A stretch of DNA of 29,064 nucleotides, from IMG/VR virus record IMGVR_UViG_3300021962_000474, positions 1 to 29,064 of that record. One strand, given 5' to 3'. Of the stretch, positions 1-5,667 are shown in pieces. The first letter of the stretch is position 1. Every line of letters starts with the position of its first letter. A program made the translations under genes and the position numbers. Source of the DNA: a virus. A model generated the notes under the pieces. It was not told the origin of the DNA. It saw nothing but the letters and a program-made list of their open reading frames with translations, and searched no databases.

Positions 1-654
1 GTAGGGATTAGACCGTACAATGCTATCGCGTTTTCTGGGCCTATCGCTGTTTTTGTCAGTGTGTTTCTCATGTATCCACTCGGACAATCCAGTTGGTTCT
101 TTGCGCCGTCGTTTGGCGTTGCAGCGATTTTCCGCTTCCTCCTATTCCTACAAGGTTTCCACAACTGGACACTCAACCCCTTTCATATGATGGGAGTTGC
201 TGGTATACTGGGAGGAGCACTGCTTTGTGCAATTCATGGAGCAACCGTTGAGAATACTCTTTATGAAGACAGTGATCAATCGAATACTTTCAAAGCATTT
301 GAACCTACGCAAGAGGAGGAGACTTACTCAATGGTTACGGCTAACCGTTTCTGGTCTCAAATCTTTGGTATCGCTTTTAGCAACAAGAGGTGGCTTCATT
401 TCTTTATGCTCTTTGTGCCTGTTATGGGTCTTTGGACTTCTTCCATTGGTATTATTGGTCTTGCCCTTAATCTTCGTGCTTATGATTTTGTAAGTCAGGA
501 AGTTAGAGCAGCAGAAGATCCTGAGTTTGAAACTTTCTACACGAAGAACATTCTTCTAAATGAAGGTCTCCGTGCCTGGATGGCACCAGTAGATCAACCT
601 CATGAGAACTTTGTGTTCCCTGAAGAGGTCTTGCCAAGAGGTAATGCTCTCTAA
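1..654 (+). CDS. psbD: Photosystem II D2 protein, 5' truncated by window edge
   Basis: This is the C-terminal part of the photosystem II reaction-centre protein D2. The frame is open from base 1, and the ligand spacing lets it be numbered: the window starts at codon 136 of a normal 352-codon D2. Visible landmarks are Tyr160 (TyrD, in MYPLG), His189 (QGFHNW), His197 (NPFH), His214 ([11 protein letters not shown]) and the KRWLHFF segment carrying the iron ligand His268. All expected residues are present and there is no internal stop, so it should be functional. Cyanophages carry psbD to sustain photosynthetic electron flow in the infected host thylakoid; it normally follows psbA, which would lie outside the window. 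A hairpin terminator follows immediately. Confidence 0.98.
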   Translation, partial: VGIRPYNAIAFSGPIAVFVSVFLMYPLGQSSWFFAPSFGVAAIFRFLLFLQGFHNWTLNPFHMMGVAGILGGALLCAIHGATVENTLYEDSDQSNTFKAFEPTQEEETYSMVTANRFWSQIFGIAFSNKRWLHFFMLFVPVMGLWTSSIGIIGLALNLRAYDFVSQEVRAAEDPEFETFYTKNILLNEGLRAWMAPVDQPHENFVFPEEVLPRGNAL

Positions 655-665
655 AAAATAAATAA

Positions 666-691
666 GAGGAGTTCTCTGAACTCCTTTTTTT
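666..691 (+). terminator. Rho-independent terminator after psbD
   Basis: A 7-bp perfect stem (GGAGTTC at 668-674 with GAACTCC at 678-684) with a TCT loop is followed by seven T. It lies 12 bases after the psbD stop and should end the photosynthesis transcript. Confidence 0.9.
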
Positions 692-716
692 ATGTTTCTA
701 ATTTTATTTTCTTTCA

Positions 717-744
717 TTGCATTTGGGTTTTTTATTTTTATAAT
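717..744 (+). promoter_or_regulatory. Possible sigma70-type promoter, weak -35
   Basis: TATAAT (739-744) lies 16 bases after TTGCAT (717-722). The -10 is perfect but the -35 matches only three of six bases. It sits between the psbD terminator and a run of small genes, where a promoter would be expected. In this AT-rich DNA a chance match is quite possible. Confidence 0.35.
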
Positions 745-762
745 GTCAATTATCCAGGACTT

Positions 763-882
763 ATGATAACATCAACAACTCCATATAAATTAGCAGAAAT
801 TATTAGGGATACTTGGCCAAACCTTTACAGACCGCCAACAAAGACTTATAATCAAACAAGAAAGGTAGAAAAAAATGTTTGA
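763..882 (+). CDS. Small hypothetical protein, 39 aa
   Basis: A short frame starting ATG ATA ACA and ending in the first bases of the next gene (8-nt overlap). AGGA at 756-759 is a usable though close ribosome binding site. The product is basic and polar with the run YRPPTKTYNQTRK; no domain is recognised. Support comes from the tight overlap, the upstream Shine-Dalgarno-like sequence and its filling of an otherwise empty gap. It might instead be chance. Confidence 0.45.
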   Translation: MITSTTPYKLAEIIRDTWPNLYRPPTKTYNQTRKVEKNV

Positions 883-1159
883 TTATTGGGTGGTTACAAA
901 CAAAACCACAGGTAAAGTAATTGCTCATTGTGGCGAAGAATCCGATGCATTGATGTTAGTTGGGTTTGATAAAGACAAAAGAACTTATCGCAAGCAAAAG
1001 TTTATCCTAGATCAAGTGATTACAATAACATCAACAACAGATAAACAACTTCCTGGACAACAAGGTTTACCTGCTGCAAAAGAAGAACTACCTCCAATTG
1101 AACTTCAGCAGCAAGTGTGGTTACCTGAAGGACAAGGAATTCCAGTTAACGCTAAATAA
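875..1159 (+). CDS. Conserved-type cyanophage hypothetical protein, 94 aa
   Basis: A soluble protein without signal peptide or membrane segment. The N-terminal half (residues 1-55) mixes hydrophobic strands and charged turns (FDYWVVTNKTTGKVIAHC); the C-terminal part (about 56-94) is rich in Gln, Pro and Leu and probably disordered (KQLPGQQGLP, PIELQQQ). Upstream AAAGGTAG gives a plausible ribosome binding site. No function is recognised. It heads the short gene series that leads into glutaredoxin. Confidence 0.75.
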   Translation: MFDYWVVTNKTTGKVIAHCGEESDALMLVGFDKDKRTYRKQKFILDQVITITSTTDKQLPGQQGLPAAKEELPPIELQQQVWLPEGQGIPVNAK

Positions 1160-1179
1160 CTTTCAGTTTTATAAAAATT

Positions 1180-1416
1180 ATGAAGTTTACAGTTTATTCA
1201 AAAGACGGTTGCCCATATTGCACAAAAGTTCAACAGGTGCTACAGTTGGCGGAGTTGCAGCATGTAGTTTATAAACTTGGAGTTGATTTTACCCGCGAAG
1301 AATTCTATTCAGAATTTGGACAAGGTTCTACTTTTCCCCAAGTAATTGTTGATGATAAACACATTGGCGGATGCACCGATACTGTTCAATATCTGAAGGA
1401 GCAAAATTTAGTGTAA
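1180..1416 (+). CDS. nrdC: Glutaredoxin
   Basis: A 78-residue glutaredoxin, the usual length of the phage family. It reduces disulfides using glutathione and in T4-like phages serves as electron donor for ribonucleotide reductase. The redox motif CPYC is at residues 11-14, the cis-proline loop TFPQV at 51-55 and the glutathione-contacting GGCTD at 63-67, so the full active site is intact. The stop codon overlaps the next start (TAATG), implying translational coupling. The family call is very secure; the symbol follows T4 usage and an equally valid name would be grx. Confidence 0.93.
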   Translation: MKFTVYSKDGCPYCTKVQQVLQLAELQHVVYKLGVDFTREEFYSEFGQGSTFPQVIVDDKHIGGCTDTVQYLKEQNLV

Positions 1417-1775
1417 TGGATAGCAATTTTCACGAAGTCTATGGTGATGTAGAGAAGGCAATTGATTATGCCTTCAAGGGACAGTTTGTTTTGAAGTTTT
1501 ATGATTATTTAAAAATTCGTGGAACGAGGAGATATGAAGTTGAAGAGTTTATTGAAAGTGCCACAGCTAACGAAATTAATAATCTTGTAATGGATTTGGA
1601 TGACTATCTTGAAGGTGGTGCTGATGAAATTCATAAACAACTTCGTGAGGGATATGGTTATCTACCAAAACCTGAAGCAAGAAAAATTAGAAATTATCTG
1701 TATAGCATCTTAGAGGATGCCTGGAAGTATAGTCATGATAGACGACCAGGAAGAAGGAAAAAGCAAACTAAATAA
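1416..1775 (+). CDS. Hypothetical protein, 119 aa
   Basis: The start is chosen at the ATG overlapping the glutaredoxin stop (TAATG), with AAGGAG at about 1396-1401 as ribosome binding site; an in-frame upstream ATG inside glutaredoxin is less likely. The protein is charged and helical, acidic in the middle (VMDLDDYLEGGADE) and strongly basic at the end (RRPGRRKKQTK), suggesting a nucleic-acid contact, but no family is recognised. It overlaps the next frame by about 40 bases. Confidence 0.75.
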   Translation: MDSNFHEVYGDVEKAIDYAFKGQFVLKFYDYLKIRGTRRYEVEEFIESATANEINNLVMDLDDYLEGGADEIHKQLREGYGYLPKPEARKIRNYLYSILEDAWKYSHDRRPGRRKKQTK

Positions 1776-1941
1776 ATCAGAACCTCAGATTAATCGAGGT
1801 GTTGAGTTATTACTTAGGAATAGGAGGAAGAAATCACCAGAACCTAAAACTTTTCAAGTGAAGTTTGGTAAAATGATTTCTCTCTTCCGCAGAGAGTTTC
1901 ATTTCTTTATAGAATTTCATTTTGATATTAGAAAAAAATAA
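1735..1941 (+). CDS. Small basic hypothetical protein, 68 aa
   Basis: This frame begins inside the end of the previous gene. The ATG at 1735, with GGAAG eight bases upstream, is preferred over ATG 1717, which has no spaced ribosome binding site. The product is basic with an Arg/Lys cluster (LLLRNRRKKSPEPK) and an aromatic C-terminal segment (LFRREFHFFIEFHF) ending in RKK. The alternating aromatic and charged residues suggest an amphipathic beta structure. No family is recognised. The overlap with the preceding gene makes the start uncertain. Confidence 0.6.
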   Translation: MIDDQEEGKSKLNKSEPQINRGVELLLRNRRKKSPEPKTFQVKFGKMISLFRREFHFFIEFHFDIRKK

Positions 1942-1958
1942 ACTCTCTGGAGAAAAAA

Positions 1959-2192
1959 ATGGAACCAGCATATGTAATAACATTCTCAGTAATGTTCACG
2001 TTGCTCTTTTTTATGGTTGGTAGTATAATTGGTTGGTTAACTTACAGACATCTGTTAGAATCAAAACCTCCCTATTTACATCCAGAGTTCTTTGACGAAA
2101 ATGGACAGGTGATACCTGACGAAATAGTATCTGTACGATTTGAAAATAGCGATTACGATTATGACGACTACGAAGACGAGGAAGAAGACTGA
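1959..2192 (+). CDS. Small single-pass membrane protein, 77 aa
   Basis: Residues 5-27 form one strongly hydrophobic helix (VITFSVMFTLLFFMVGSIIG), followed by a cytoplasmic-type tail ending in a very acidic stretch (DYDYDDYEDEEED). The layout predicts an N-terminal membrane anchor with an acidic soluble tail. CTCTGGAGAA upstream gives a good ribosome binding site. Small anchored proteins of this kind are common in cyanophage early regions, but their function is unknown. The end overlaps the start of the next gene by about 30 bases. Confidence 0.75.
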   Translation: MEPAYVITFSVMFTLLFFMVGSIIGWLTYRHLLESKPPYLHPEFFDENGQVIPDEIVSVRFENSDYDYDDYEDEEED

Positions 2193-2727
2193 GGAACAAA
2201 TTCCATCCCTTCCCACAAATCCATTTGTTTTTGAAATTCTAGAACTTGCATCAAAACAAAGAAGTAATGCAAAGAAAGTAGAAGTTCTTAAAACATATGA
2301 ACATGATTCTCTTAAAACAATTTTTATTTGGAATTATGATGAGAGTGTTATCTCTTTGCTTCCTCCAGGCGAAGTTCCTTATGGTGATTTAAAAGATCAG
2401 AATGTTTATTCTGGAAATCTATCAGATAATCTTTCCAGAGAAGCTGGCGGAGGAGAGTCTGCGACAGGACAAGACTTGGATGGTAGAGGACGTACCTCTC
2501 TTCGTAGAGAGTTTCATAATCTATATCATTATGTTCGGGGTGGTAACGATTCTCTTACTACAATTCGCAGAGAGATGATGTTTATTAATTTATTGCAAGG
2601 ACTTCATCCCAAAGAAGCTGAAGTAGTTGTCCTTACGAAGGATAAAAAACTTACTGATAAATATAAAATTAGTTTTGAAAATGTGAAGGAAGCGTATCCA
2701 GATATTCGTTGGGGAGGACGTTCATGA
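2161..2727 (+). CDS. Conserved T4-like phage protein (possibly DUF6433 family), 188 aa
   Basis: A full-length soluble protein of unknown function. Its core (FVFEILELASKQRSNAKKVE, then IFIWNYDESVISLLPPGEVP) matches a family I recall in many T4-like phages, possibly DUF6433; I cannot confirm the number. The middle is glycine and charge rich and likely a linker, followed by a conserved helical part (INLLQGLHPKEAEVVVLTKD). The start at 2161 (MTTTKTRKK) is preferred to ATG 2140 because it overlaps less with the upstream gene. Its stop overlaps the next start (ATGA), indicating co-translation. Confidence 0.8.
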   Translation: MTTTKTRKKTEEQIPSLPTNPFVFEILELASKQRSNAKKVEVLKTYEHDSLKTIFIWNYDESVISLLPPGEVPYGDLKDQNVYSGNLSDNLSREAGGGESATGQDLDGRGRTSLRREFHNLYHYVRGGNDSLTTIRREMMFINLLQGLHPKEAEVVVLTKDKKLTDKYKISFENVKEAYPDIRWGGRS

Positions 2728-3074
2728 GTAGTACTCGTGATGTTTTAAAGGAGAAGCAGGAAAGTGTAATGACAAAAAAGAAAACAGAACAAAGTACAAA
2801 TAGTCCTGCTTCTTATGGATGTGACATCCTTTTACAAGATACAACAATCCAACAAGCAAATGATTCTTCTTTTCCAAATGATGCTTATTTGATTTGGTAT
2901 GTTGTAGAAGATAAAGAATATATTGACTTAGTAAGAGGAACAAGAGTTCGTATTTTTGATATGTATTATGATAAGTACGGTCCAGGTTCTGTAAAAAAAA
3001 TTGATTTTGGATATGGAAGGACTAATCCCAAACTTTGGGGATATCAACAACCGGAAAAAAAGAAAAGACGATGA
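2724..3074 (+). CDS. Hypothetical protein, 116 aa
   Basis: The start is set at the ATG overlapping the previous stop (ATGA), preceded by the strong ribosome binding site GGGGAGGA (2711-2718). The N-terminal 40 residues are polar and lysine rich; residues 50-116 form a compact domain (YLIWYVVEDKEYIDLVRGTR, then FDMYYDKYGPGSVKKIDFG) ending in the basic tail KKKRR. No family is recognised. It ends in another ATGA overlap with the next gene. Confidence 0.75.
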   Translation: MSSTRDVLKEKQESVMTKKKTEQSTNSPASYGCDILLQDTTIQQANDSSFPNDAYLIWYVVEDKEYIDLVRGTRVRIFDMYYDKYGPGSVKKIDFGYGRTNPKLWGYQQPEKKKRR

Positions 3075-3271
3075 GTGAAGGTTTTAGTGAAGAAAATATA
3101 GAAGTTGCAATTAATAAAAAAGAAATTCAAAAACTTCTTAAAAAATATAAAAAAATTAAAAAATATCAAAAATCACCTCTGTTTGCCATCAAAACAATGG
3201 ACGGCACAGAAGAAATTATAAGTTCATTGTTGGAAGAAGCAAAAGAGAATGGGGAAACATTATCTACTTAA
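3071..3271 (+). CDS. Small lysine-rich hypothetical protein, 66 aa
   Basis: It begins at the ATGA overlap with the preceding stop; the in-frame ATG at 3035 is rejected because it lies deep in the upstream gene. Residues 16-40 are almost a lysine/isoleucine helix (KKEIQKLLKKYKKIKKYQK), probably nucleic-acid or membrane-surface binding, followed by an acidic helix. No family is recognised. Its last 23 bases overlap the start of speD. Confidence 0.65.
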   Translation: MSEGFSEENIEVAINKKEIQKLLKKYKKIKKYQKSPLFAIKTMDGTEEIISSLLEEAKENGETLST

Positions 3272-3575
3272 CCTATATGGGTGTTCGTTTGTCCTTTTAG
3301 ACGATGAGCGTTGTCTTATAGATCTATTAGAAAATGCAGCAGCAGCAAGTGGTGCAACTGTAGTTCAAACCATTTCAAAAAAGTTTGAACCACAAGGAGT
3401 TACTGTAATTTGTTTGTTGTCAGAAAGTCATATTAGTATTCATACATGGCCTGAGGAAGGTAAAGCAGCGGTAGACGTTTATACCTGTGGAGATTGCAAT
3501 CCCAAAATCGGATGTGACATTATTATTCAACAACTCTACGCTACAAATCATACTCTAAGTTATATTGAGAGATAG
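3249..3575 (+). CDS. speD: S-adenosylmethionine decarboxylase proenzyme
   Basis: SpeD makes decarboxylated SAM, the aminopropyl donor for spermidine synthesis. The 108-residue length is typical of the short prokaryotic/phage class. The self-cleavage site is LLSES-HISIHTWPE: cleavage between Glu59 and Ser60 creates the pyruvoyl cofactor; His65 (processing) and Cys80 (proton donor, in VYTCGDC) are in place. It is a known cyanophage auxiliary gene, probably supplying polyamines for DNA packaging or host metabolism. The start inside the previous gene is the only one giving a complete N-terminal strand (KHYLLNLYGC). Confidence 0.95.
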   Translation: MGKHYLLNLYGCSFVLLDDERCLIDLLENAAAASGATVVQTISKKFEPQGVTVICLLSESHISIHTWPEEGKAAVDVYTCGDCNPKIGCDIIIQQLYATNHTLSYIER

Positions 3576-3604
3576 CAAAATTGTATCAGGAAATACACAC
3601 ATAT

Positions 3605-3634
3605 TTGACTATATAGTATGAATAGGAGTATAAT
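3605..3634 (+). promoter_or_regulatory. Sigma70-type early promoter
   Basis: TTGACT (3605-3610) and a perfect TATAAT (3629-3634) are separated by 18 bases. Transcription would begin near 3641, right before the conserved CGTTCATCC (3645-3653) that opens the glutamine-riboswitch-like region. The box quality is much higher than expected by chance. Confidence 0.85.
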
Positions 3635-3644
3635 AACCTCCTAA

Positions 3645-3901
3645 CGTTCATCCTATGACTAAAGCACTTTTGCTTTTAGCATGGGTTCCACTTCTTTCTG
3701 TTTCAACGCCACGACTTACACAGAATTCATATCCTGTGACTATAAGTTGTGACGCAGCGTGGGAACTAATGGACATCGTTAAAAACGACGATGTAGTCCA
3801 CCAAAGAGTAGAAGACCGATTGCTTTTAGAACTCCGAAAGGATGTGATTCGAAGGTGCTAAAACTGAATAGGACGGAAGTAAGCCGACGCGGAACGGAAC
3901 G
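3645..3901 (+). ncRNA. Glutamine-riboswitch-like element 1, split by an ORF
   Basis: The conserved pieces of the glnA/Downstream-peptide aptamer class, as I remember them, appear in order but separated: CGTTCA (3645-3650), a P2 strand TCCTAT (3651-3656), then after the 68-codon ORF the exact P2 complement ATAGGA (3868-3873), an E-loop-like CGGAAGTAAG (3874-3883), and GGAACG (3896-3901) that can close P1 with CGTTC. The element starts where the upstream promoter would initiate. The family is known from cyanobacteria and marine phages; a P2 loop of over 200 bases holding a gene is unusual. The assignment needs a covariance search. Confidence 0.55.
3655..3861 (+). CDS. Small secreted or membrane-anchored hypothetical protein, 68 aa
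   Basis: Residues 1-17 (MTKALLLLAWVPLLSVS) look like a signal peptide or anchor: a lysine followed by a hydrophobic core. The rest is a soluble acidic helix-rich domain with two cysteines (ISCDAAWELMDIV; C-terminal RRC) that could pair in the periplasm. I believe similar small proteins occur in cyanophages but cannot name a family. The ATG lies in the P2 strand of the riboswitch-like element, and the whole ORF sits in its loop, so its translation could respond to RNA folding. No good Shine-Dalgarno sequence is evident apart from AGGAG far upstream. Confidence 0.7.
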   Translation: MTKALLLLAWVPLLSVSTPRLTQNSYPVTISCDAAWELMDIVKNDDVVHQRVEDRLLLELRKDVIRRC

Positions 3902-3941
3902 TTCATCGGGTAACCGACGCAAACGCCGACTGAAGGAACGC
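3900..3941 (+). ncRNA. Glutamine-riboswitch-like element 2, compact
   Basis: A compact aptamer-like fold lies directly after element 1: P1 CGTTC (3900-3904) with GAACG (3936-3940); P2 TCGG-GTAA-CCGA (3906-3917) with a GNRA tetraloop; internal CGCAAACGCC (3918-3927); conserved CTGAAGGAACGC (3930-3941). Immediately downstream CTCTTT (3941-3946) can pair with AAGGAG (3960-3965), the ribosome binding site of the next ORF, a plausible translational switch. Tandem aptamers controlling short downstream ORFs are known in the Downstream-peptide/glnA class. The internal loop differs from the usual CGGAAGTAGG, so ligand binding is uncertain. Confidence 0.6.
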
Positions 3942-3972
3942 TCTTTAACCTAAAAAACTAAGGAGAACCCTA

Positions 3973-4125
3973 ATGTCTAAAGTCGTATATCGCGGTGTTG
4001 AATATAACACCACAAACCGCCCAAATCAAACATTTAAGCGTGAACCACATGTAGAAATCTACCGTGGAACCATGTTCTATGTTGATGAAAATGGAAACAA
4101 GTCTTCCATGGAGAGGGTAAAATGA
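3973..4125 (+). CDS. DUF4278-like small protein, 50 aa
   Basis: A short protein with the N-terminal motif VVYRGVEY (residues 4-11) and a second partial copy EIYRGTMFYV (28-37). The YRG-x-x-Y motif is typical of small cyanobacterial proteins of the DUF4278 type, whose function is unknown. It has an excellent ribosome binding site (AAGGAG at 3960-3965) that could be masked by the riboswitch-like element upstream. The stop overlaps the next start (ATGA). Position and size fit the downstream peptide for which the RNA motif is named. Confidence 0.8.
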   Translation: MSKVVYRGVEYNTTNRPNQTFKREPHVEIYRGTMFYVDENGNKSSMERVK

Positions 4126-4220
4126 AGAAACTTAACTTCCTTCAACTTATTAAAGAACAAAAACAAAAAGAAGAGCGTCGTCACCAAGCACATCTTGCAA
4201 ATGTGGGTGCAGGAAAATGA
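4122..4220 (+). CDS. Tiny hypothetical protein, 32 aa
   Basis: An amphipathic, highly charged peptide (LIKEQKQKEERRHQAH) that begins at the ATGA overlap with the DUF4278-like gene and ends in another ATGA overlap. It has no recognisable domain. The double stop-start overlap in a chain of four ORFs between a promoter and a terminator is the main support for it being translated. Confidence 0.65.
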   Translation: MKKLNFLQLIKEQKQKEERRHQAHLANVGAGK

Positions 4221-4303
4221 TTGCTACAATTGCTGCAATTACTGGAGCATCAACAGCATTCATTTTTTTAATTTATGCAGAAGTTCTATTGCTGAATAAG
4301 TAA
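4217..4303 (+). CDS. Tiny membrane peptide, 28 aa
   Basis: Residues 2-26 are one hydrophobic helix (ATIAAITGASTAFIFLIYAE) followed by LLLNK, a complete single-span membrane peptide. It starts in the ATGA overlap with the preceding gene and its stop overlaps the next start (TAATG). Size and composition resemble small photosystem- or high-light-type peptides, but no chlorophyll-binding motif (ExxNGR) is present, so a high-light-inducible protein is excluded. Confidence 0.65.
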   Translation: MIATIAAITGASTAFIFLIYAEVLLLNK

Positions 4304-4458
4304 TGGAAAACTACACATATCATTATGATGATATGGACAAGGACAACAGACCTCCTGCTTGTTATCAATTAACATACAGAGGTTGCAATTATTGGTCTTG
4401 TTATACCATTCATCTAGATGAATGGTTTGAAAAAATGTTTAAGGCAGAGGGTTCTTGA
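4303..4458 (+). CDS. Small aromatic protein with YRG motif, 51 aa
   Basis: It begins in the TAATG overlap with the membrane peptide. The centre reads QLTYRGCNYW, the same YRG-x-x-Y pattern as the DUF4278-like protein two genes upstream, flanked by three cysteines and many tyrosines. This suggests a related fold, though the match is short. The stop codon lies inside the terminator hairpin that closes this mini-operon. Confidence 0.7.
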   Translation: MENYTYHYDDMDKDNRPPACYQLTYRGCNYWSCYTIHLDEWFEKMFKAEGS

Positions 4459-4474
4459 CGAACCCTCTTTTTTT
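4446..4474 (+). terminator. Rho-independent terminator of the small-peptide operon
   Basis: A perfect 9-bp stem (AGAGGGTTC 4446-4454 with GAACCCTCT 4460-4468) with loop TTGAC is followed by a T run (4469-4474). It contains the stop codon of the preceding gene. The loop plus first stem base is also the -35 box of the next promoter. Confidence 0.93.
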
Positions 4475-4483
4475 GTGTATAAT
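4455..4483 (+). promoter_or_regulatory. Sigma70-type promoter overlapping the terminator
   Basis: TTGACG (4455-4460) and a perfect TATAAT (4478-4483) are exactly 17 bases apart. The -35 box is the terminator loop plus the first base of its 3' arm. It should start the transcript for the 59-aa protein, thyX and downstream genes near 4490. Confidence 0.85.
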
Positions 4484-4505
4484 AGCTTTGTCAGCGTTCA
4501 TATGA

Positions 4506-4685
4506 ATGGATAAAGAGAAACTTAAGTTAATTGTCAGAAACCTTGAATCTCTGGTAGAATGTTTAAAGTCAGAGGTATATTCTGATGTAGATTCATATAA
4601 GATGAACTACGAAGAAGTAGCACCTTACATTACTGATTACGACGAAGTATTTTATGATGGAGACGATGATGGATATCCCGACTGA
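4506..4685 (+). CDS. Acidic hypothetical protein, 59 aa
   Basis: A small acidic protein: an N-terminal helix (KLKLIVRNLESLVECLKSEV) and a very acidic, tyrosine-rich tail (DYDEVFYDGDDDGYPD). I believe similar proteins sit upstream of thyX in other cyanophages but know no function. The start is the ATG at 4506; an overlapping ATG at 4502 stops after three codons. It is the first gene of the transcript from the promoter just upstream and overlaps the thyX start. Confidence 0.75.
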   Translation: MDKEKLKLIVRNLESLVECLKSEVYSDVDSYKMNYEEVAPYITDYDEVFYDGDDDGYPD

Positions 4686-5385
4686 TTTTGAGTTTATGAA
4701 ACCAGAAGTAAAACTCATTAGTGTTACTCCAGATGCAGAGAAGCATATGGCTTACTGTGCAAGGGTGAGTAATCCTGCTAACCAAGAGAATGAAAAGTTC
4801 TCTGGACTGCTCAAGTATTGTATTCAGCATCAACACTGGAGTATCTTCGAACAAGCTTCGATGACTGTAGAGATCAATACGACTCGTGGTATCGCAGCTC
4901 AAATTCTCCGGCATCGTTCGTTCACATATCAAGAATTTTCGCAACGTTATGCTGATACCAATCTTCTGAACAAAACTATTCCTCTTCCTGAACTGCGTCG
5001 TCAGGATGATAAGAATCGTCAGAATAGTATTGATGATATTCCTGATTATCTGAAACTGACTTTGACAGAAGATATCCGTGTTCATTTTGAGAGTGCTCTG
5101 CGACTCTACAACCGTCTTCTGGACAAAGGAGTAGCAAAGGAGTGTGCAAGGTTTGTACTGCCCCTAGCGACGCCTACACGCCTCTATATGACGGGCTCTG
5201 TAAGATCATGGATTCACTACATTGATTTGCGTTCTGCACACGGAACACAAAAGGAACACATGGAGATTGCAGAACTAGTACGTTGTATCTTTACTTGTCA
5301 GTTCCCTGCAGTATCTGAAGCACTTGGTTGGACTCGTGAAGGGTGCTCTGAGTGTAATGATGCACCTTCTATCACTATTGAATAA
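4669..5385 (+). CDS. thyX: FAD-dependent thymidylate synthase
   Basis: ThyX methylates dUMP to dTMP using methylenetetrahydrofolate and reduced FAD, supplying thymidine for phage replication. The signature RHRSFTYQEFSQRYA starts at residue 81 and corresponds to the ThyX motif RHR-x7-S; a typical family start (VKLISVTPDAEKHMAYCARV) precedes it. The length of 238 residues is normal. Several ATGs are available; 4669 is chosen because GGAG (4659-4662) lies six bases upstream. The gene overlaps the preceding acidic ORF by 17 bases. No defects are seen. Confidence 0.95.
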   Translation: MDIPTDFEFMKPEVKLISVTPDAEKHMAYCARVSNPANQENEKFSGLLKYCIQHQHWSIFEQASMTVEINTTRGIAAQILRHRSFTYQEFSQRYADTNLLNKTIPLPELRRQDDKNRQNSIDDIPDYLKLTLTEDIRVHFESALRLYNRLLDKGVAKECARFVLPLATPTRLYMTGSVRSWIHYIDLRSAHGTQKEHMEIAELVRCIFTCQFPAVSEALGWTREGCSECNDAPSITIE

Positions 5386-5388
5386 ATA
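5381..5388 (+). promoter_or_regulatory. Possible T4-type late promoter
   Basis: AATAAATA matches the cyanophage/T4 late -10 motif (consensus TATAAATA) at seven of eight bases and lies 27 bases before the next start codon. It overlaps the thyX stop. Such matches occur by chance in AT-rich DNA. Confidence 0.4.
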
Positions 5389-5414
5389 TCCTTACATACA
5401 ATGGAGGACTAAGA

Positions 5415-5663
5415 TTGGCAACATATCCTGTTATTAATAAATCAACTGGAGAACAAAAAGAAGTTGTTCTCAGTGTTCATGATTGGGATCAGTGGAAAAA
5501 AGATAATCCTGAGTGGGATAGAGATTGGAGTGATCCATCTACCTGTCCTTCATCGGGAGATGTTGGAGAAGTCTATGACAGACTGAAAAAGTCCCATCCA
5601 GGATGGAATGATGTTTTGCACAAAGCTTCAAAAGTACCAGGATCAAGAGTAAAACCCGTCTGA
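5415..5663 (+). CDS. FmdB-like small protein lacking zinc cysteines, 82 aa
   Basis: The N-terminus (ATYPVINKSTGEQKEVVLSV) resembles the first strands of FmdB-type putative regulatory proteins, which occur in many cyanophages, and the end (HPGWNDVLHKASKVPGS) resembles their phage versions. The paired zinc cysteines of FmdB are absent; only one Cys remains. Translation must start at TTG (5415): GGAGG (5403-5407) sits seven bases upstream, and the only nearby ATG (5401) meets a stop after three codons. The function is unknown; DNA or RNA binding is possible. Confidence 0.75.
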   Translation: MATYPVINKSTGEQKEVVLSVHDWDQWKKDNPEWDRDWSDPSTCPSSGDVGEVYDRLKKSHPGWNDVLHKASKVPGSRVKPV

Positions 5664-5667
5664 ACAT

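Noticed and set aside
657-664. AATAAATA late-promoter-like motif
   Set aside because: A transcript started here would meet the terminator at once, so a working promoter is unlikely.
692-766. 24-codon hydrophobic ORF after the psbD terminator
   Set aside because: Its ATG follows directly on the terminator T-run, it has no ribosome binding site, and a possible promoter lies inside it.
4217-4303. High-light-inducible protein
   Set aside because: Although it is a small membrane peptide in a cyanophage, it lacks the chlorophyll-binding ExxNGR motif.
4630-5085. Antisense open frame over thyX
   Set aside because: Shadow of the strongly supported thyX gene, with no independent signal.
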